A stretch of DNA of 19,971 bases from Bermanella sp034111105. Lineage in GTDB: Bacteria; Pseudomonadota; Gammaproteobacteria; Pseudomonadales; Oceanobacteraceae. The notes beneath the pieces were generated by a model. It was given only the letters and a program-made list of their open reading frames with translations. It was not told the DNA's origin and did not search any database. This document shows, in pieces, positions 1 to 9,053 of the stretch. The stretch covers positions 1 to 19,971 of the forward strand of contig JAWUXY010000091.1 of NCBI GenBank assembly GCA_034111105.1, written 5' to 3'. Numbering within the stretch: position 1 is the stretch's first letter; every line of letters starts with the position of its first letter. The translations under genes and the position numbers were made by a program.

Positions 1-621
1 ATCATTTGTATAATCATAACTGGCACCAATTCTTTGCATTGCAATAAATAGCTTGCCGTTAACAATTGTTGCGTCAGACATGTTGACAGTAGTTTCGCCA
101 TCGCCTAAATAACTTGATAGATCAAGGGTGCCAATTTTAAATGAAGCGGCATCCTTTGCTGAAGGGTTTACTATCCATGCATCGGATTTTCCATATCGAA
201 TGATATAAGCTTTTGTGCTGCTTACTTCAATGAATTTGTAAGGGTTCGATGAACCTGCTTCGCCTGCGTTGTTTGTTGAATACTCCCAATCCTGCAAGCT
301 GCTGGTTTCGAACTGATATTTTGCAATGGTATCAATGCCACTACGTCCGATATGATAAAAGCTGTCGGATCCAGTCGATACTGAGTAATCACTGTCACCT
401 TTAATCAATAATGAATCAGTGATGGTTGCGGTGCTAGAACACCCAAGGGCGATTGAACTACTTGCCCCATAATTGGGTGCAACCGTTTGTATTGCTAAAT
501 TAAAATCATCATCACATGCAGGTGTTTCTGGTGTTTCTACATTTGATCGATCATCGCTACCGCAAGCTGATACAAATAATACAGCTATTATTATAGTGTA
601 TATTTTTAGTTTATTTATCAT
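1..621 (-). CDS. Lipoprotein downstream of btuB, partial (3' end outside window)
   Basis: This open frame starts with ATG at 619-621 and is still open at the window edge, giving 207 codons. I read it by translating the reverse strand. The N-terminus has a short lysine-containing start, a hydrophobic stretch and a lipobox VSAC with Cys20, followed by GSDD, so it is a predicted lipoprotein (signal peptidase II). The mature part is acidic and rich in Ser, Thr, Gly and aromatic residues. It contains short repeated strands such as YHIGRSGIDTIAKYQF and KAYIIRYGKSDAWIVNP, which look like blades of a beta-propeller (inference). It lies 15 bp after the btuB stop with a GGAG ribosome site, so it is almost certainly in the B12-riboswitch operon. 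A surface cobalamin-binding role like that of Bacteroidetes BtuG is possible but unproven. The family was not recognised with certainty. Confidence 0.75.
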   Translation of the reverse strand, partial: MINKLKIYTIIIAVLFVSACGSDDRSNVETPETPACDDDFNLAIQTVAPNYGASSSIALGCSSTATITDSLLIKGDSDYSVSTGSDSFYHIGRSGIDTIAKYQFETSSLQDWEYSTNNAGEAGSSNPYKFIEVSSTKAYIIRYGKSDAWIVNPSAKDAASFKIGTLDLSSYLGDGETTVNMSDATIVNGKLFIAMQRIGASYDYTND

Positions 622-636
622 GATGTTATTCTCCAT

Positions 637-2613
637 TTAAAATTGGTGTTGAATATTCAATGAGATATTTCGATCAATAACCGGGCGGTTATTTTGGTCA
701 TAATATTCATTGTCAAATAAGTTGTTAACTGACAGATTAAAAGAACTATTTTCGATAGCATAACTGAACTTGAATCCTGTGGTTTGATTCTTGATACTCG
801 GATTAAGGTTGGCCATATCAATGTAAAGCCCAGATTCAGTTTGATGTGTTAAAGAAATATTAGAGTATTTATTGATGTTCCAAATCATGCTATAAATTGT
901 TTTTTCATGATATATACCGGCTAACTTTTTATCGTTAAATGACTTTATTAACGACTCTGTTGAACTATCTTGTACCGTTTTTTGAAGCGAAAAACCTATA
1001 TTTTCTTTATTGATAGCTATATTTACTTGATAACCAATAATATCTGCAGATGAAGTGTTGCTATAGCTACCAACAAACCCTGAATATATCGGTACGATTG
1101 CATCGCTAATTTCCTTTGTATAAATACTGGTTGCAATATTAATATTAGTGCTATCAATTTTTACTTCATTAAATGTAAATTCGAGGCTGCGATTAATTGA
1201 ACTCTCAGGAAGAATACTAGGGTTACTTTTTAATAAACCTCTATCTCCGAATAGTTCAAATAATGAGGGGAGTCGAATACCCTTGCCGATATCTAATCGA
1301 AAGTTCCCTATGGGCCAATTACGACTCTGGTAATAGAGCCCCCAAGTATTGAATTCTTGATTGATTTCATTTTCTGATGAAACGCCGGTACGATTATCTT
1401 GTACCCTATTTAGCCACGTATTATTGATGTTTATGGATGTATCAAATCCTGATGCAATATAGCTGTAACTTAATGTGATTGAGGTTTTATTTTGTTTGGC
1501 AATAGCATCACATACAGATATAGAGCTGGTACATTTTTTACTATCTAGAATGAGTGTTTTATCTTCACTGTATTTTTCTGTGTTGGAGTTTAAAGAAATA
1601 TCATAAATTGAGTTGTTTTTTAATAGCGATATGTTTTCGAATATATAGTAGTTCTCATTTTCATACTTATTAGATGTTGGTGTATAACTTAAAATACCAT
1701 TGATATCTTCATACTTTTCATCTGATTTTGATATTCCAGCGTTTGTTTGTGATGAAAGGTGCTTACTAATATCCCATTTTAAACCGATATCATGAGACCA
1801 CTTTTTTTCTTCTAGGAATGCATTGTTTCCGTTATCGTTAATTTGGAAGTTTGGAATGTTTTTTTCAGTGTCAATATACTGAGTTTTAAGGTCCACATTT
1901 AAGTTTTCTAACTTGTGGTTGTTCCATTTAAGTAAGATCGATTTATTTTTGTATTGATTGTTCTTTATTTTTTCAATTCTATTTTTATCATTAGGATCAT
2001 CAATTGGTGAAGGTACAGGGTATTCATAGTCTCCAGAATTTGACGCATGATTGGCGCTAATGATTAAGTTGCCGTGCACTTTACCTGATAATGAAACGCC
2101 TATTTCTTTATGGCTAAAACTACCAGTGGATAGAGATACATTGTTTTTATTTTTAGGTGATATTGTTGTGATTGATATGATGCCACCGATTGCCTGAACC
2201 CCACTAGAGTTCCCAGACTGCAATACTTCAATAGACTCAATTTGTTGTAGTGGAATTAAGTCAACATTAAAAGAGCCTGATTGTGCCGTATTGATCACTT
2301 GGCCATCAATAATAAAGGTGACTTGTTTATGAGTTGAGCCGCGAATGGATATTTTGGGAGGATTCCCATATGAGGATCGTCTTACTTGAACACCTGGTGT
2401 GAGCTGTAAGACGTCAGATAAATTTTGGAACTTCCCTATAAAATAGTCCCTAGAATAAAATTGCTGATTAAGAGCACTATTGGTCGTTGAGTTATTCCCA
2501 GTTATTTCAATTTTATCCAATTGTGCATCTTTAGCGGCAGATACACATGGCAATAGCATTAAGCTCAAACAGAATAACAGAGGTAAATGACTAATAAGTT
2601 TCACACTAACCAA
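637..2613 (-). CDS. btuB: BtuB-like TonB-dependent outer-membrane cobalamin receptor
   Basis: Outer-membrane receptor expected to bind vitamin B12 or related corrinoids and import them with TonB-ExbBD energy. Residues 1-27 form a signal peptide. A TonB-box-like segment DKIEITG lies at about 33-39. The plug domain follows (LSDVLQLTPGVQVRRS, ISIRGS, IDGQVIN, IESIEVLQSG, GGIISITT), and then a long beta-barrel ending in Phe (QHQF), the usual outer-membrane targeting signal. At 658 residues it is slightly longer than E. coli BtuB. The substrate is inferred mainly from the cobalamin riboswitch just upstream. The start is uncertain: the longest frame begins with TTG at 2611-2613, but GTG at 2602-2604 (MKLISHLPLLF) gives an equally good signal peptide. 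Neither has a clear ribosome site, and an in-frame TAA lies just upstream. TAA stop. Confidence 0.88.
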   Translation of the reverse strand: MVSVKLISHLPLLFCLSLMLLPCVSAAKDAQLDKIEITGNNSTTNSALNQQFYSRDYFIGKFQNLSDVLQLTPGVQVRRSSYGNPPKISIRGSTHKQVTFIIDGQVINTAQSGSFNVDLIPLQQIESIEVLQSGNSSGVQAIGGIISITTISPKNKNNVSLSTGSFSHKEIGVSLSGKVHGNLIISANHASNSGDYEYPVPSPIDDPNDKNRIEKIKNNQYKNKSILLKWNNHKLENLNVDLKTQYIDTEKNIPNFQINDNGNNAFLEEKKWSHDIGLKWDISKHLSSQTNAGISKSDEKYEDINGILSYTPTSNKYENENYYIFENISLLKNNSIYDISLNSNTEKYSEDKTLILDSKKCTSSISVCDAIAKQNKTSITLSYSYIASGFDTSININNTWLNRVQDNRTGVSSENEINQEFNTWGLYYQSRNWPIGNFRLDIGKGIRLPSLFELFGDRGLLKSNPSILPESSINRSLEFTFNEVKIDSTNINIATSIYTKEISDAIVPIYSGFVGSYSNTSSADIIGYQVNIAINKENIGFSLQKTVQDSSTESLIKSFNDKKLAGIYHEKTIYSMIWNINKYSNISLTHQTESGLYIDMANLNPSIKNQTTGFKFSYAIENSSFNLSVNNLFDNEYYDQNNRPVIDRNISLNIQHQF

Positions 2614-2694
2614 CCAAGGTTAGACAACAGTAAGTAACCAGCAAATGAAAAATATAGAACGTGCTGCCACTTCGTCGCCCACCGCAACTACAGT

Positions 2695-2885
2695 TTATAG
2701 ATGATTAGGCCGGTATCCGGGCTCACAACTCAAACCTTACGATTCATGATTTAACGCCTTCCCAAGCTTGCTCAGTGGCAGTGTGTTAAATCTAAGTTGC
2801 TTACCGTTGCGGGGGCAGCACTGGAGTGGCTGTAGGGTCTACAGGGGCACCAGTTTCCCGTTTAACTTTGACCTAAGATAACAGT
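2695..2885 (-). promoter_or_regulatory. Cobalamin riboswitch controlling btuB
   Basis: On the minus strand the leader contains the conserved elements of a cobalamin riboswitch in the right order: GGGAAACTGGTGCC (about 2847-2860), the core GCCCCCGCAACGGTAAG, the GCCACTG element, GGGAAGGC, and the terminal AGCCCGGATACCGGCC block (about 2709-2724). The btuB start follows about 80-90 nt later. In this family B12 binding represses the downstream gene. I see no clear hairpin with a U-tract between the aptamer and btuB, so control is more likely at translation initiation (inference). Confidence 0.95.
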
Positions 2886-2908
2886 CAAAGCACCTAAAAG
2901 TAGCGCGC

Positions 2909-2937
2909 ATACTACGAAAGCATGAGCTAAAGGTCAA
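2909..2937 (-). promoter_or_regulatory. Sigma-70 promoter of the btuB operon
   Basis: On the minus strand there is a -35 TTGACC (2932-2937), a 17-bp spacer and a -10 TAGTAT (2909-2914). Transcription would start near 2902, about 40 nt before the first conserved riboswitch element. It sits just beyond the 3' end of the histidine kinase gene. Confidence 0.7.
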
Positions 2938-2958
2938 GGCGATTCACCTTGCCTAGGG

Positions 2959-4941
2959 CTAGGCTGGGGTGCTGTTAGTGGTTTGTTCTTGGCTCGCAAA
3001 TGGCAGCATGATGGTGAAGCGAGTGCCGTTGCCTATGCTGCTTTGAACGCGCATTTGCCCAAGGTGATGGTTGGTAATAATGAAAAATGAGACGGATAGC
3101 CCAAGGCCTGTACCCATACCGACTTCCTTGGTGGTAAAGAAGGGCTCAAAAATATGACGAGTGGTGTCTTCATCCATACCTGGGCCATTGTCTTCAATGA
3201 TTAACTCGGCCATTTGGTTGTTTTTGCGGGTACTGATTTGAATTTGACTATACCAATCTAAATCAAACTCTTTTGTTTGTTTGTAGTCCTGTAATGCTTG
3301 TGCGGCATTTTTTAAAAGATTCAGTATGACTTGCTCGATCTCTGATGGAATACAAGGCACATCCATTAGCGTTAGGTCAAAGTCCTTTATCAGGTCGATG
3401 GCTTTAAAATCATAACCTTTACTTAAGCTATATTCGTTTTTAGCAATGCTAATAGAGCGATCAATAATGTGATGCAAATTTTGGGGTTGTAACTTTTTAG
3501 GGCTCTGGCGGCTAAATTGCAACATGTTGTTAACGATGGTTGAGGCGCGTTCACCGGCTTGGGATATATTATTTAAGAAAGAGAATATGCCTCGTTTTTC
3601 GATATACGCTCGAATATTTTCCATGCTATCGCCGACTTCTTCAGCGCTTTCAATATTTTTTCTTATATCAGGGTTTAAGCGACGTTTGATGTTTTGTACG
3701 GTTTGAACAATCGCACCCAGCGGGTTATTAATTTCGTGAGCCATGCCCGCCGCTAACCCACCAAGTGACATCATTTTCTCAGATTGCACCATCATGTCTT
3801 CCATTTGGGTTCGCTGAGTGACGTCATCAATGCGGATAACTGCGCCTGAGTGCGTGGTGTCATCAAGTGGATAAATGGTTAAATCCAAAATGCTTTTTTG
3901 TCCTTTAAAATCAAACGAGATACGTTCAACTTTATTGATGACTTTTTTCTCAAGTGAGTTGGTTATCAGGGTAAGGTAAGTAAATAGAAAACCACAGGAC
4001 TCTTCCAACGGCTGATAAATAGCATCATCCCGTTTTATATGTGTAATTTGAGTGGCACCTTTATTCCATTGTGTGACTTTTAGTTCATGATCAATTGCAA
4101 TAATGGCACTGGGCATCGAGTCAATAATATTATTGAGGTAGTGCTGGAAATCAGTAAGTTTATGTTCAACTCGCGCTCTTACTTTTACTTCAAAACCTAA
4201 GCGAGCATTGGTGTCATGCATTTTTTTTGAAAGCTCTAATGCTCGCTGTCTAGCTTGCTCCGCTTTTTCTTTTTCTTGGCGTAGCATCATGTCATCTTGT
4301 TCAATGCGATTAAGCATATAGTTGAAATTCTCTGCCAGAGTGCCAATTTCATCAGGGTAAAAACGACGAGCACGCAGGCCATAGTTTTGTTCCATGGCGA
4401 TTTCATTCGTGGTATCGGTTAAAGAAAATATCGGCCGAATAATTAGGCGATTAATAAAATATAAAATCACATAAATTAATACAAAACCGCTAACGAGTAT
4501 TAATAAGCTAATGATGACAACTTCTAATAAAAATATCTTAGTAACATGGGCCGTTACTTTTGCCATTAATGTGAATTTTGGTCCAGGTAATAACACGCTG
4601 TCATGGTCTAGTGGTGTTAGATGGATTTGACTTAAATGCAGAGGGAAATCGTCGCTGGTACTATTGAGTCGCTTGCCATTTGCATTGTAAATAGCCGCAT
4701 CTGTGATGGTAAATGCGGTTTGTTCTTTATTCAAAAAATCGCGCCACTGTGTACTATTGAATACTTTTTTATTCGGGCCATGCAGTAGGGGCGTTAGTAC
4801 GGATAAATGTTGCTGAATTGGGTTTTGTGTGGCCAACCAGAAATTACTGGCCACATTCAAAAGCGATATTCCCACCATGGCGATGGCGAGTAAAACAAAG
4901 ACCTTTTGGCGAACTTTAAGCTGGCGAAAGAAATCACGCAT
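2959..4941 (-). CDS. Membrane-bound PAS sensor histidine kinase (orphan)
   Basis: Hybrid-free sensor kinase of 660 residues. TM1 is at about 13-35, followed by a periplasmic sensor of about 100 residues and TM2 at about 138-164. A HAMP domain lies at about 165-217 (PIFSLTDTTNEIA, DEIGTLAENFNYML), then a coiled coil at 216-265, and a PAS domain at about 266-375. The H-box GLAAGMAHEINNPLG carries the phospho-acceptor His402. The HATPase domain shows the N-box NLLKNAAQAL (Asn545), the G1 box EDNGPGMDED and the G2 box GTGLGLS. The segment between the H-box and the FSRQ motif is longer than in classical kinases. There is no receiver domain and no response regulator beside it, so its partner is encoded elsewhere. 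The ATG at 4939-4941 lacks a strong ribosome site. The signal sensed cannot be told. TAG stop. Confidence 0.9.
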   Translation of the reverse strand: MRDFFRQLKVRQKVFVLLAIAMVGISLLNVASNFWLATQNPIQQHLSVLTPLLHGPNKKVFNSTQWRDFLNKEQTAFTITDAAIYNANGKRLNSTSDDFPLHLSQIHLTPLDHDSVLLPGPKFTLMAKVTAHVTKIFLLEVVIISLLILVSGFVLIYVILYFINRLIIRPIFSLTDTTNEIAMEQNYGLRARRFYPDEIGTLAENFNYMLNRIEQDDMMLRQEKEKAEQARQRALELSKKMHDTNARLGFEVKVRARVEHKLTDFQHYLNNIIDSMPSAIIAIDHELKVTQWNKGATQITHIKRDDAIYQPLEESCGFLFTYLTLITNSLEKKVINKVERISFDFKGQKSILDLTIYPLDDTTHSGAVIRIDDVTQRTQMEDMMVQSEKMMSLGGLAAGMAHEINNPLGAIVQTVQNIKRRLNPDIRKNIESAEEVGDSMENIRAYIEKRGIFSFLNNISQAGERASTIVNNMLQFSRQSPKKLQPQNLHHIIDRSISIAKNEYSLSKGYDFKAIDLIKDFDLTLMDVPCIPSEIEQVILNLLKNAAQALQDYKQTKEFDLDWYSQIQISTRKNNQMAELIIEDNGPGMDEDTTRHIFEPFFTTKEVGMGTGLGLSVSFFIITNHHLGQMRVQSSIGNGTRFTIMLPFASQEQTTNSTPA

Positions 4942-5012
4942 ATTGTTATGGTTATCAGCGGTATGAAAATCAGTGGTCTCAGACTACCTTAGTTTTTAAG
5001 GTGAGCCAAGAA

Positions 5013-5879
5013 CTAGGGCTGATTGAGCTGATCGTAAAGAGCTTGATTGTAGGGGCAAGCAATATTTAGCTCGTATGCTTTTTGCAATAGGTATCCCGTC
5101 ATGTACTTGAGCTCAGTTGGGTTGCCCTTGCGCTGATCTTGTAGCATCGAGCTAAAGTTTTCAGCGGTTGACTCACAAACTGGCTTTGCAAGTTCAAATG
5201 CGGGGTCAAATGAATAATGCAGTGCTTGTGTCACGTTATCTATTTCGTTACAGATGTGCTTCATGTGAATAAGATAATCAGGCTGTTTAATTAGCTGCCC
5301 ATTTTGACAATTGTACACAGCCGTTAAAGGGTTGATTGCGCAATTTATCATGAATTTTCGCCACAGCACGTGATTAATATCATCTTGCCATTGATAGTGT
5401 GTTGTTGGCATCCATTGTTGTAAATGCTGTTGCGTTGCGGCGTCAGTCAAAGACCCGATAATATTGATACCTTTGCCCGCGTGCACCAGTGCATTAGGGT
5501 CTTTTTTATAAGCGCCTTCTGTTGAGCTGCATGCATACAAACGCAATTTAGGAAACGCAGCGGCTATGGCTTGTTGGGAGCCTAAACCATTTTGCAATAA
5601 CACAACGTTTGCATCTGGAGTAAGTTGAGATTTAATACTGTTTATTGCCGATAAGGCGTCATAGGCTTTTGTGGCAACCACTAACGATTGGATGCTTGCT
5701 TTTATAGTATTTGCGCTGAGAATATGGCCTTTTATATGTGTCTTATAAGGCTCAATCGTAAATTCATAATCATTATTGTCATGATGACGACTAATGAAGT
5801 GAATGCTGCTATTTGGATAAAAGTAGCTGGCCCATAAGCTGCCCATGGCACCTGAACCTAAAATGTAAATATCATGCAT
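5013..5879 (-). CDS. panE: 2-dehydropantoate 2-reductase (ketopantoate reductase family)
   Basis: NADPH-dependent reductase expected to convert ketopantoate to pantoate in pantothenate and CoA synthesis, in the cytoplasm. The N-terminal Rossmann motif is ILGSGAMGSLWASYF (GxGxxG at 8-13). The family's catalytic Lys is visible as Lys175 in WRKFMINCAINPLTA, with Asn179 nearby. The C-terminal substrate signature QDQRKGNPTELKYMTGYL contains Glu256. At 288 residues it has the usual family length. ApbA/PanE paralogues acting on other 2-oxo acids exist, so the exact substrate is not certain. It is 71 bp upstream of the kinase stop side and 9 bp downstream of the RAYT-like gene, all on the same strand, so co-transcription with the RAYT-like gene is likely. 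TAG stop. Confidence 0.88.
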   Translation of the reverse strand: MHDIYILGSGAMGSLWASYFYPNSSIHFISRHHDNNDYEFTIEPYKTHIKGHILSANTIKASIQSLVVATKAYDALSAINSIKSQLTPDANVVLLQNGLGSQQAIAAAFPKLRLYACSSTEGAYKKDPNALVHAGKGINIIGSLTDAATQQHLQQWMPTTHYQWQDDINHVLWRKFMINCAINPLTAVYNCQNGQLIKQPDYLIHMKHICNEIDNVTQALHYSFDPAFELAKPVCESTAENFSSMLQDQRKGNPTELKYMTGYLLQKAYELNIACPYNQALYDQLNQP

Positions 5880-5888
5880 AGTGATGTG

Positions 5889-6824
5889 TTAAACGGTGGC
5901 GGTTTTCCAAGAGCGCTCAATATACCGTAAATATTTGGCAGGGTGGTGTAAGTGGATAGAATTAATTTTCAATTTTAATGTGGACTCATCAATTCCTAAT
6001 TGCTTTGCGGCAATGTACAGCGGGCCCTTCGCCACGCTGGTAAATAGCCAAGATAAAATATAGTGGGCATCTGGTAGGCTATGATGACGCTGCTGGCCTA
6101 GCCAATACTCAGGTTCTAAGTTACTTTGTTCGACTAGGCTGTTCATGCAGCTTTGCCACAGTAGCACCCATTCACTCTCGGGGGCTTCATTGAGTTTGTG
6201 TTGGTAATTAGCTCTTGCCTGCATGACAAAATGCGCATCAGAATAAGCTAAGTAATAATCATGGCTACCCTGATGAAATAGGGATTGATCCTCTTGGTTC
6301 GGTATTGCCATATAGTCATGAAAGCGACGCAGGCGTTGGCCGTAATGAGGTGATAGTGTAGCCAAAACAGGGCTTGTATTGACCCCTGTTTGTTGGCTGG
6401 CGATATAATCATGATAAGAGCTGTATAAAAATTGTTCGGGGGAGCTGCATAATTTGTTTTGCACGGGCAAATAATGAATATGGCGTAATGTTTTACAGAG
6501 GTGCTTTGGTTGTATTAATACTTGATGAATATGTTCATCATCAAATAAATAGCCAGTGTCATGACAGGTATCTTGGTGCCATTGATTGTAATTCATTAAC
6601 CAAGCCTCTAACCAATGGCTAGGCGGTTTATGGCTGAAGACTAAAAGATGTAAACTATCTGGGAACAGGCAATAGCCATAGAGTTCGATATCAGGATGCT
6701 GCTCGAGGGTTTGCAGTAATGCATCATAGGCAAACACGCAGTGAAACAATCGTTGTTGTTGCGCACTGGGTATGTGTAAGTAGTAATGATGTTGAGCTAA
6801 ATCAAGGCTAATTTTTTTGTTCAT
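5889..6824 (-). CDS. RAYT-like protein (REP-associated tyrosine transposase family) with degenerate HUH motif
   Basis: A 311-residue protein related to the Y1/IS200-type RAYT proteins, which process REP repeats. The N-terminus KKISLDLAQHHYYLHIP matches the family's opening strand. YGYCLFPDSLHLLVF at 49-63 aligns with the family motif YCLMPNHVHLL, but the first His of HUH is Ser57, leaving only His59. The likely catalytic Tyr (Tyr79, in LMNYNQWHQD) seems kept. HIHYLPVQNKLCSSPEQFLYSSYHDYI matches the family block that follows. The C-terminal third (KGPLYIAAKQLGIDESTLKLKI) reads as a helix-turn-helix. The ATG at 6822-6824 was chosen over an upstream TTG at 6860 because the family N-terminus begins here. 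No flanking inverted repeats or REP-like repeats were seen. It is probably a domesticated, possibly non-catalytic protein. TAA stop. Confidence 0.72.
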   Translation of the reverse strand: MNKKISLDLAQHHYYLHIPSAQQQRLFHCVFAYDALLQTLEQHPDIELYGYCLFPDSLHLLVFSHKPPSHWLEAWLMNYNQWHQDTCHDTGYLFDDEHIHQVLIQPKHLCKTLRHIHYLPVQNKLCSSPEQFLYSSYHDYIASQQTGVNTSPVLATLSPHYGQRLRRFHDYMAIPNQEDQSLFHQGSHDYYLAYSDAHFVMQARANYQHKLNEAPESEWVLLWQSCMNSLVEQSNLEPEYWLGQQRHHSLPDAHYILSWLFTSVAKGPLYIAAKQLGIDESTLKLKINSIHLHHPAKYLRYIERSWKTATV

Positions 6825-6984
6825 AATTAAAAAATAGACAGCCCTTGGCTTTTTTACCAATTTAATAGAGTTTGTGTGATTTTATTGTCAGTTTTTGACT
6901 ACTTTGCAAATAACACATGAATTTTTCTAGTAGCTCGTTAGAATTGAGCACTATATGTAAAAAACGATTCTTTAGGAGATAACC

Positions 6985-7470
6985 ATGCCATCGTTTGATG
7001 TTGTTTCAGAAATTGATAGCCATGAAGCCAGTAATGCTGTTGAGCAAGCCAACCGTGAAGTCGAACGTCGTTACGACTTAAAAGGTAAGAATGCCTCATT
7101 TGACCTAAATGATAGCGTTATCACCCTAACCGCCAATGAAGAGTTTCATATTGATCAAATGAAACCGATCTTAGAAGCGTGCCTAATTAAGCGCAGCATT
7201 AAAGTAAGTTGCCTTGAATACGGCAAGCTGACCGGTGCCGGAAAGCTTGTAAAAATGGCCGTCACCATGCAGCAAGGTATTGATAAAGACCTAAGTAAAA
7301 AAATGGTAAAAATGGTGAAAGATAATAAGTTAAAAGTGCAGGCTGCCATTCAAGGTGAGACGATCCGTGTGACGGGCAAAAAACGTGACGACCTGCAAGA
7401 AGCCATGGCGCTTTGGAAAGGCGATGAAACCATCATCATGCCGTTACAGTTTAAAAACTTTAAAGATTAA
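6985..7470 (+). CDS. yajQ: YajQ family (UPF0234) cyclic-di-GMP/nucleotide-binding protein
   Basis: A 161-residue soluble protein that matches the whole YajQ family: MPSFDVVSEIDSHE at the N-terminus, RRYDLKGK, the middle block KVSCLEYGKLTGAGKLVKM, GIDKDLSKKMVKMVKD, and the ending KGDETIIMPLQFKNFKD. Members bind nucleic acid or nucleotides, and the Xanthomonas homologue is reported to bind cyclic-di-GMP; the role here is inferred from that. An ideal ribosome site AGGAG precedes the ATG. Its stop lies 2 bp before the start of the ampG-like gene, so the two are translated from one mRNA. It diverges from the RAYT-like gene across an intergenic region of about 160 bp. TAA stop. Confidence 0.95.
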   Translation: MPSFDVVSEIDSHEASNAVEQANREVERRYDLKGKNASFDLNDSVITLTANEEFHIDQMKPILEACLIKRSIKVSCLEYGKLTGAGKLVKMAVTMQQGIDKDLSKKMVKMVKDNKLKVQAAIQGETIRVTGKKRDDLQEAMALWKGDETIIMPLQFKNFKD

Positions 7471-7472
7471 CG

Positions 7473-9053
7473 GTGATTAAATCTTTAGAGGTTAAGCACA
7501 GTTGGAGTGAAAGCTTTAAAGCGCTCTTTCAGCGTCAAGTTTTCTTTATGCTGTTACTGGGTTTTTCAGCTGGCTTGCCTTTAATGCTGATTTTTTCTTC
7601 TCTATCGTTATGGTTGGGCGAAGCGGGGATTAACAAATCCACCGTCACATATTTCAGTTGGGCGGCTCTGGGTTACAGTTTTAAATTTGTTTGGGCGCCT
7701 TTAGTTGATTGCCTGCCGCTTCCTTTCTTAACCAAACTATTGGGTTTACGTCGCTCATGGTTATTGCTTGCTCAGCTTGGCATTATCAGTGCTATTTGCT
7801 TGATGGCCTCTTCTAATCCGGTGATAGAAACCCACCTTACTTGGATGGCCATCGGGGCTGTTTTGTTAGGCTTCAGTGCGGCCACTCAAGACATCTCAAT
7901 TGACGCTTATCGAATAGAAGTAGCCAGTGCGGATATGCAAGGTCTGTTAAGTGCCGCTTACATTGCGGGTTTTCGTATAGCAATGATTGTCGCTGGCGCT
8001 GGTGCGTTATATTTAGCCAGTTATTTAGGCTCAACCAAAGAACAATACCTCTACGAAGCTTGGCAATTAACCTATTTTACTATGGCATTACTGGGTCTTG
8101 TGGGTGTATTTGCCACATTTTTGATTTCAGAACCCATTAAACGGGAATCTCAATTTTCTCATACTGCTAATGAATATCTCGGGTTGTTAGGCGCGTTCTT
8201 TATTTGTGTAGCGGGCTTTGTTGTCTGTTTTTACTTGACTCGAGATGTGTCTAATCAATTAAAAGCGGTGTTAAGTGATGTGCTCAGTAACAAGGCATTA
8301 TCAGGTTTTATTATTGAGCTACTGCGCTTGTCCTTTGCACTAATGGTCGCGTTTGTATTCGGCAAACTTTGTATTGTAACCGGTGTGGCCAATCGTCAAA
8401 TGTTAGTCAACAGTTATGTTTCACCCGTTAAGCAATTCTTTGATGATTATGGTGTTAAAACGGCGTGGTTGTTGTTGGCTTTAATTGGCCTGTATCGCAT
8501 TAGTGACATCGTATTGGGGGTGATGAGTAATTTATTTTACCAAGACTTAGGGTTTACCAAGGTAGAGATTGCGGATGCGGTGAAGTTCTTTGGTTTGGCC
8601 ATGACCATTGTCGGCGGCTTTATGGGGGGCGTCTGGGTAATGCGTTATGGCGTAATGCGAGTATTATTTGTGAGCGCGCTGTTGGTGGTTATCACTAACA
8701 TGATGTTTATCGTGTTGTATTTTGCGGGTAAAAATATGATGGTTTTATACGCCGTTGTATCAGCTGACAACTTAGTGGCCGGTGTTGCGACTGCAGCGTT
8801 TATTGCGTTTTTATCGAGTTTGGTGAATGTGAAGTTTACGGCAATGCAATATGCCATTTTTTCATCGCTTATGACCCTTATTCCAAAAGTGCTAGCGGGT
8901 TACTCTGGCAGTATTGTGGAAAGTATTGGCTATCCAGGTTTCTTCATTTTTACGGGTTTAATTGGTTTACCAATATTGGTGCTGGTTGTCATGGTGCAGC
9001 GATCTTTAGATATTACGGAACGCAGCGTTAACCAAGAAAATGCGGCTTCTTAA
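7473..9053 (+). CDS. ampG: AmpG-like muropeptide permease (MFS transporter)
   Basis: Inner-membrane major facilitator of 526 residues. In its family it imports anhydromuropeptides released by cell-wall turnover for recycling, and this is linked to beta-lactamase induction where ampC/ampR exist. The first helices carry the AmpG signature: MLLLGFSAGLPLMLIFSSLSLWL, then YFSWAALGYSFKFVWAPLVDCLPLPFL, and DISIDAYRIE after helix 4 (first motif split here: MLLLGFSAGLPLML + IFSSLSLWL). Two clusters of about six hydrophobic helices are separated by a longer central segment around 215-330 with extra hydrophobic stretches, typical of AmpG. The start is GTG at 7473-7475; no good alternative exists and the ribosome site is weak, suggesting translational coupling to yajQ 2 bp upstream. 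The last 26 bp overlap the 3' end of the convergent atl gene. TAA stop. Confidence 0.9.
   Translation: MIKSLEVKHSWSESFKALFQRQVFFMLLLGFSAGLPLMLIFSSLSLWLGEAGINKSTVTYFSWAALGYSFKFVWAPLVDCLPLPFLTKLLGLRRSWLLLAQLGIISAICLMASSNPVIETHLTWMAIGAVLLGFSAATQDISIDAYRIEVASADMQGLLSAAYIAGFRIAMIVAGAGALYLASYLGSTKEQYLYEAWQLTYFTMALLGLVGVFATFLISEPIKRESQFSHTANEYLGLLGAFFICVAGFVVCFYLTRDVSNQLKAVLSDVLSNKALSGFIIELLRLSFALMVAFVFGKLCIVTGVANRQMLVNSYVSPVKQFFDDYGVKTAWLLLALIGLYRISDIVLGVMSNLFYQDLGFTKVEIADAVKFFGLAMTIVGGFMGGVWVMRYGVMRVLFVSALLVVITNMMFIVLYFAGKNMMVLYAVVSADNLVAGVATAAFIAFLSSLVNVKFTAMQYAIFSSLMTLIPKVLAGYSGSIVESIGYPGFFIFTGLIGLPILVLVVMVQRSLDITERSVNQENAAS

Noticed and set aside
2930..2957. Small hairpin CAAGG/CCTTG after the histidine kinase stop as a terminator
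   Set aside because: The stem is only 5 bp, there is no U-tract, and it overlaps the -35 of the btuB promoter.
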